Below are positions 7,264 through 7,423 of a stretch of DNA of 7,423 nucleotides, piece after piece. The notes beneath the pieces were generated by a model that was not told the DNA's origin, made no database searches, and was given only the letters and a program-made list of their open reading frames with translations. Both the position numbers and the translations under genes were made by a program. Source of the stretch: Cyclobacteriaceae bacterium (GTDB taxonomy: Bacteria; Bacteroidota; Bacteroidia; Cytophagales; Cyclobacteriaceae); the NCBI GenBank assembly GCA_026994125.1, contig JALWRJ010000148.1, forward strand, positions 1 through 7,423. The letters run 5' to 3'. How positions within the stretch are numbered: position 1 is the first letter of the stretch; each line of letters opens with the position of its first letter.

Positions 7264-7423
7264 ATGAAACCACGATTTATTTTTATACTTAGCCTGCTAG
7301 TAGGACTTTACAGTTGTGCTTCTACCAGCGTCATGCAAAAAACTCCCGCAACCATGGCCGATAGTGTAATATACCCGGCTAATGTTTGGTTGGCTTTTGG
7401 CACCGAACCCTATTGGAGCCTGC
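7264..7423 (+). CDS. Small lipoprotein, N-terminal part (gene continues past the window)
   Basis: The frame is open from the ATG at 7264 to the window end, 53 codons plus one base. It begins MKPRFIFILSLLVGLYSCAS: basic start, hydrophobic core, and lipobox LYSC with Cys18 as the lipidated residue. There are no acidic residues just after the Cys, so it lacks the Bacteroidota surface-export signal and probably stays facing the periplasm. The end of the visible part, NVWLAFGTEPYWSL, has the GTEP(F/Y)W motif found in small periplasmic proteins of the COG3650 type, sometimes paired with META/HslJ or lysozyme-inhibitor-like domains; I cannot tell which follows. An ATG at 7260 is in another frame and stops after ten codons. 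A weak -7-like TACCTTTC (7239-7246, one mismatch) lies just upstream, so the gene may have its own promoter. Confidence 0.7.
   Translation, partial: MKPRFIFILSLLVGLYSCASTSVMQKTPATMADSVIYPANVWLAFGTEPYWSL

Overview
The window reads as an ordinary chromosomal stretch from a member of the Bacteroidota (probably a Cytophagia- or Chitinophagia-like lineage; the class is not settled by what I can see). The reasons are: GlyA and TatC sequences of the Bacteroidota type (GlyA with DISHPSGL before the PLP lysine; TatC with a long, cysteine-containing first periplasmic loop); starts that mostly lack Shine-Dalgarno sequences; a match to the Bacteroidota -7 promoter element TAnnTTTG ahead of glyA; and a periplasmic-TPR sensor protein of a kind common in that phylum. 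All eight genes lie on the + strand and are tightly packed.

Bases 1-3200 hold a translationally coupled block. It starts with the 3' end of a pyridoxamine-5'-phosphate-oxidase-family flavoprotein. Overlapping it by 11 nt is a group II PLP-dependent aromatic-amino-acid decarboxylase. Overlapping that by 4 nt (ATGA) is a membrane protein with a signal peptide, TPR repeats, one membrane span, a coiled coil and a histidine-kinase-like dimerisation helix pair. This last protein stops before any ATP-binding domain. The overlaps suggest one transcript, and the combination of a flavoprotein, an amine-forming enzyme and a sensor-like protein is the most interesting part of the window.

Bases 3201-5884 hold a probable promoter followed by glyA (serine hydroxymethyltransferase), tatC (twin-arginine translocase subunit) and rpiB (ribose-5-phosphate isomerase B), separated by 5 and 16 nt. 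This looks like a housekeeping operon. A short, nearly perfect hairpin fills the 45-nt gap after rpiB. A RhlE-like DEAD-box RNA helicase with a lysine-rich tail follows (5930-7228). The window ends inside a small lipoprotein gene (from 7264) that carries a GTEPYW motif.

No tRNA or rRNA gene, CRISPR array, insertion sequence or phage gene was seen. No gap between genes exceeds about 90 nt. I do not see a clearly new defence or mobile system; the findings below are modest hypotheses.
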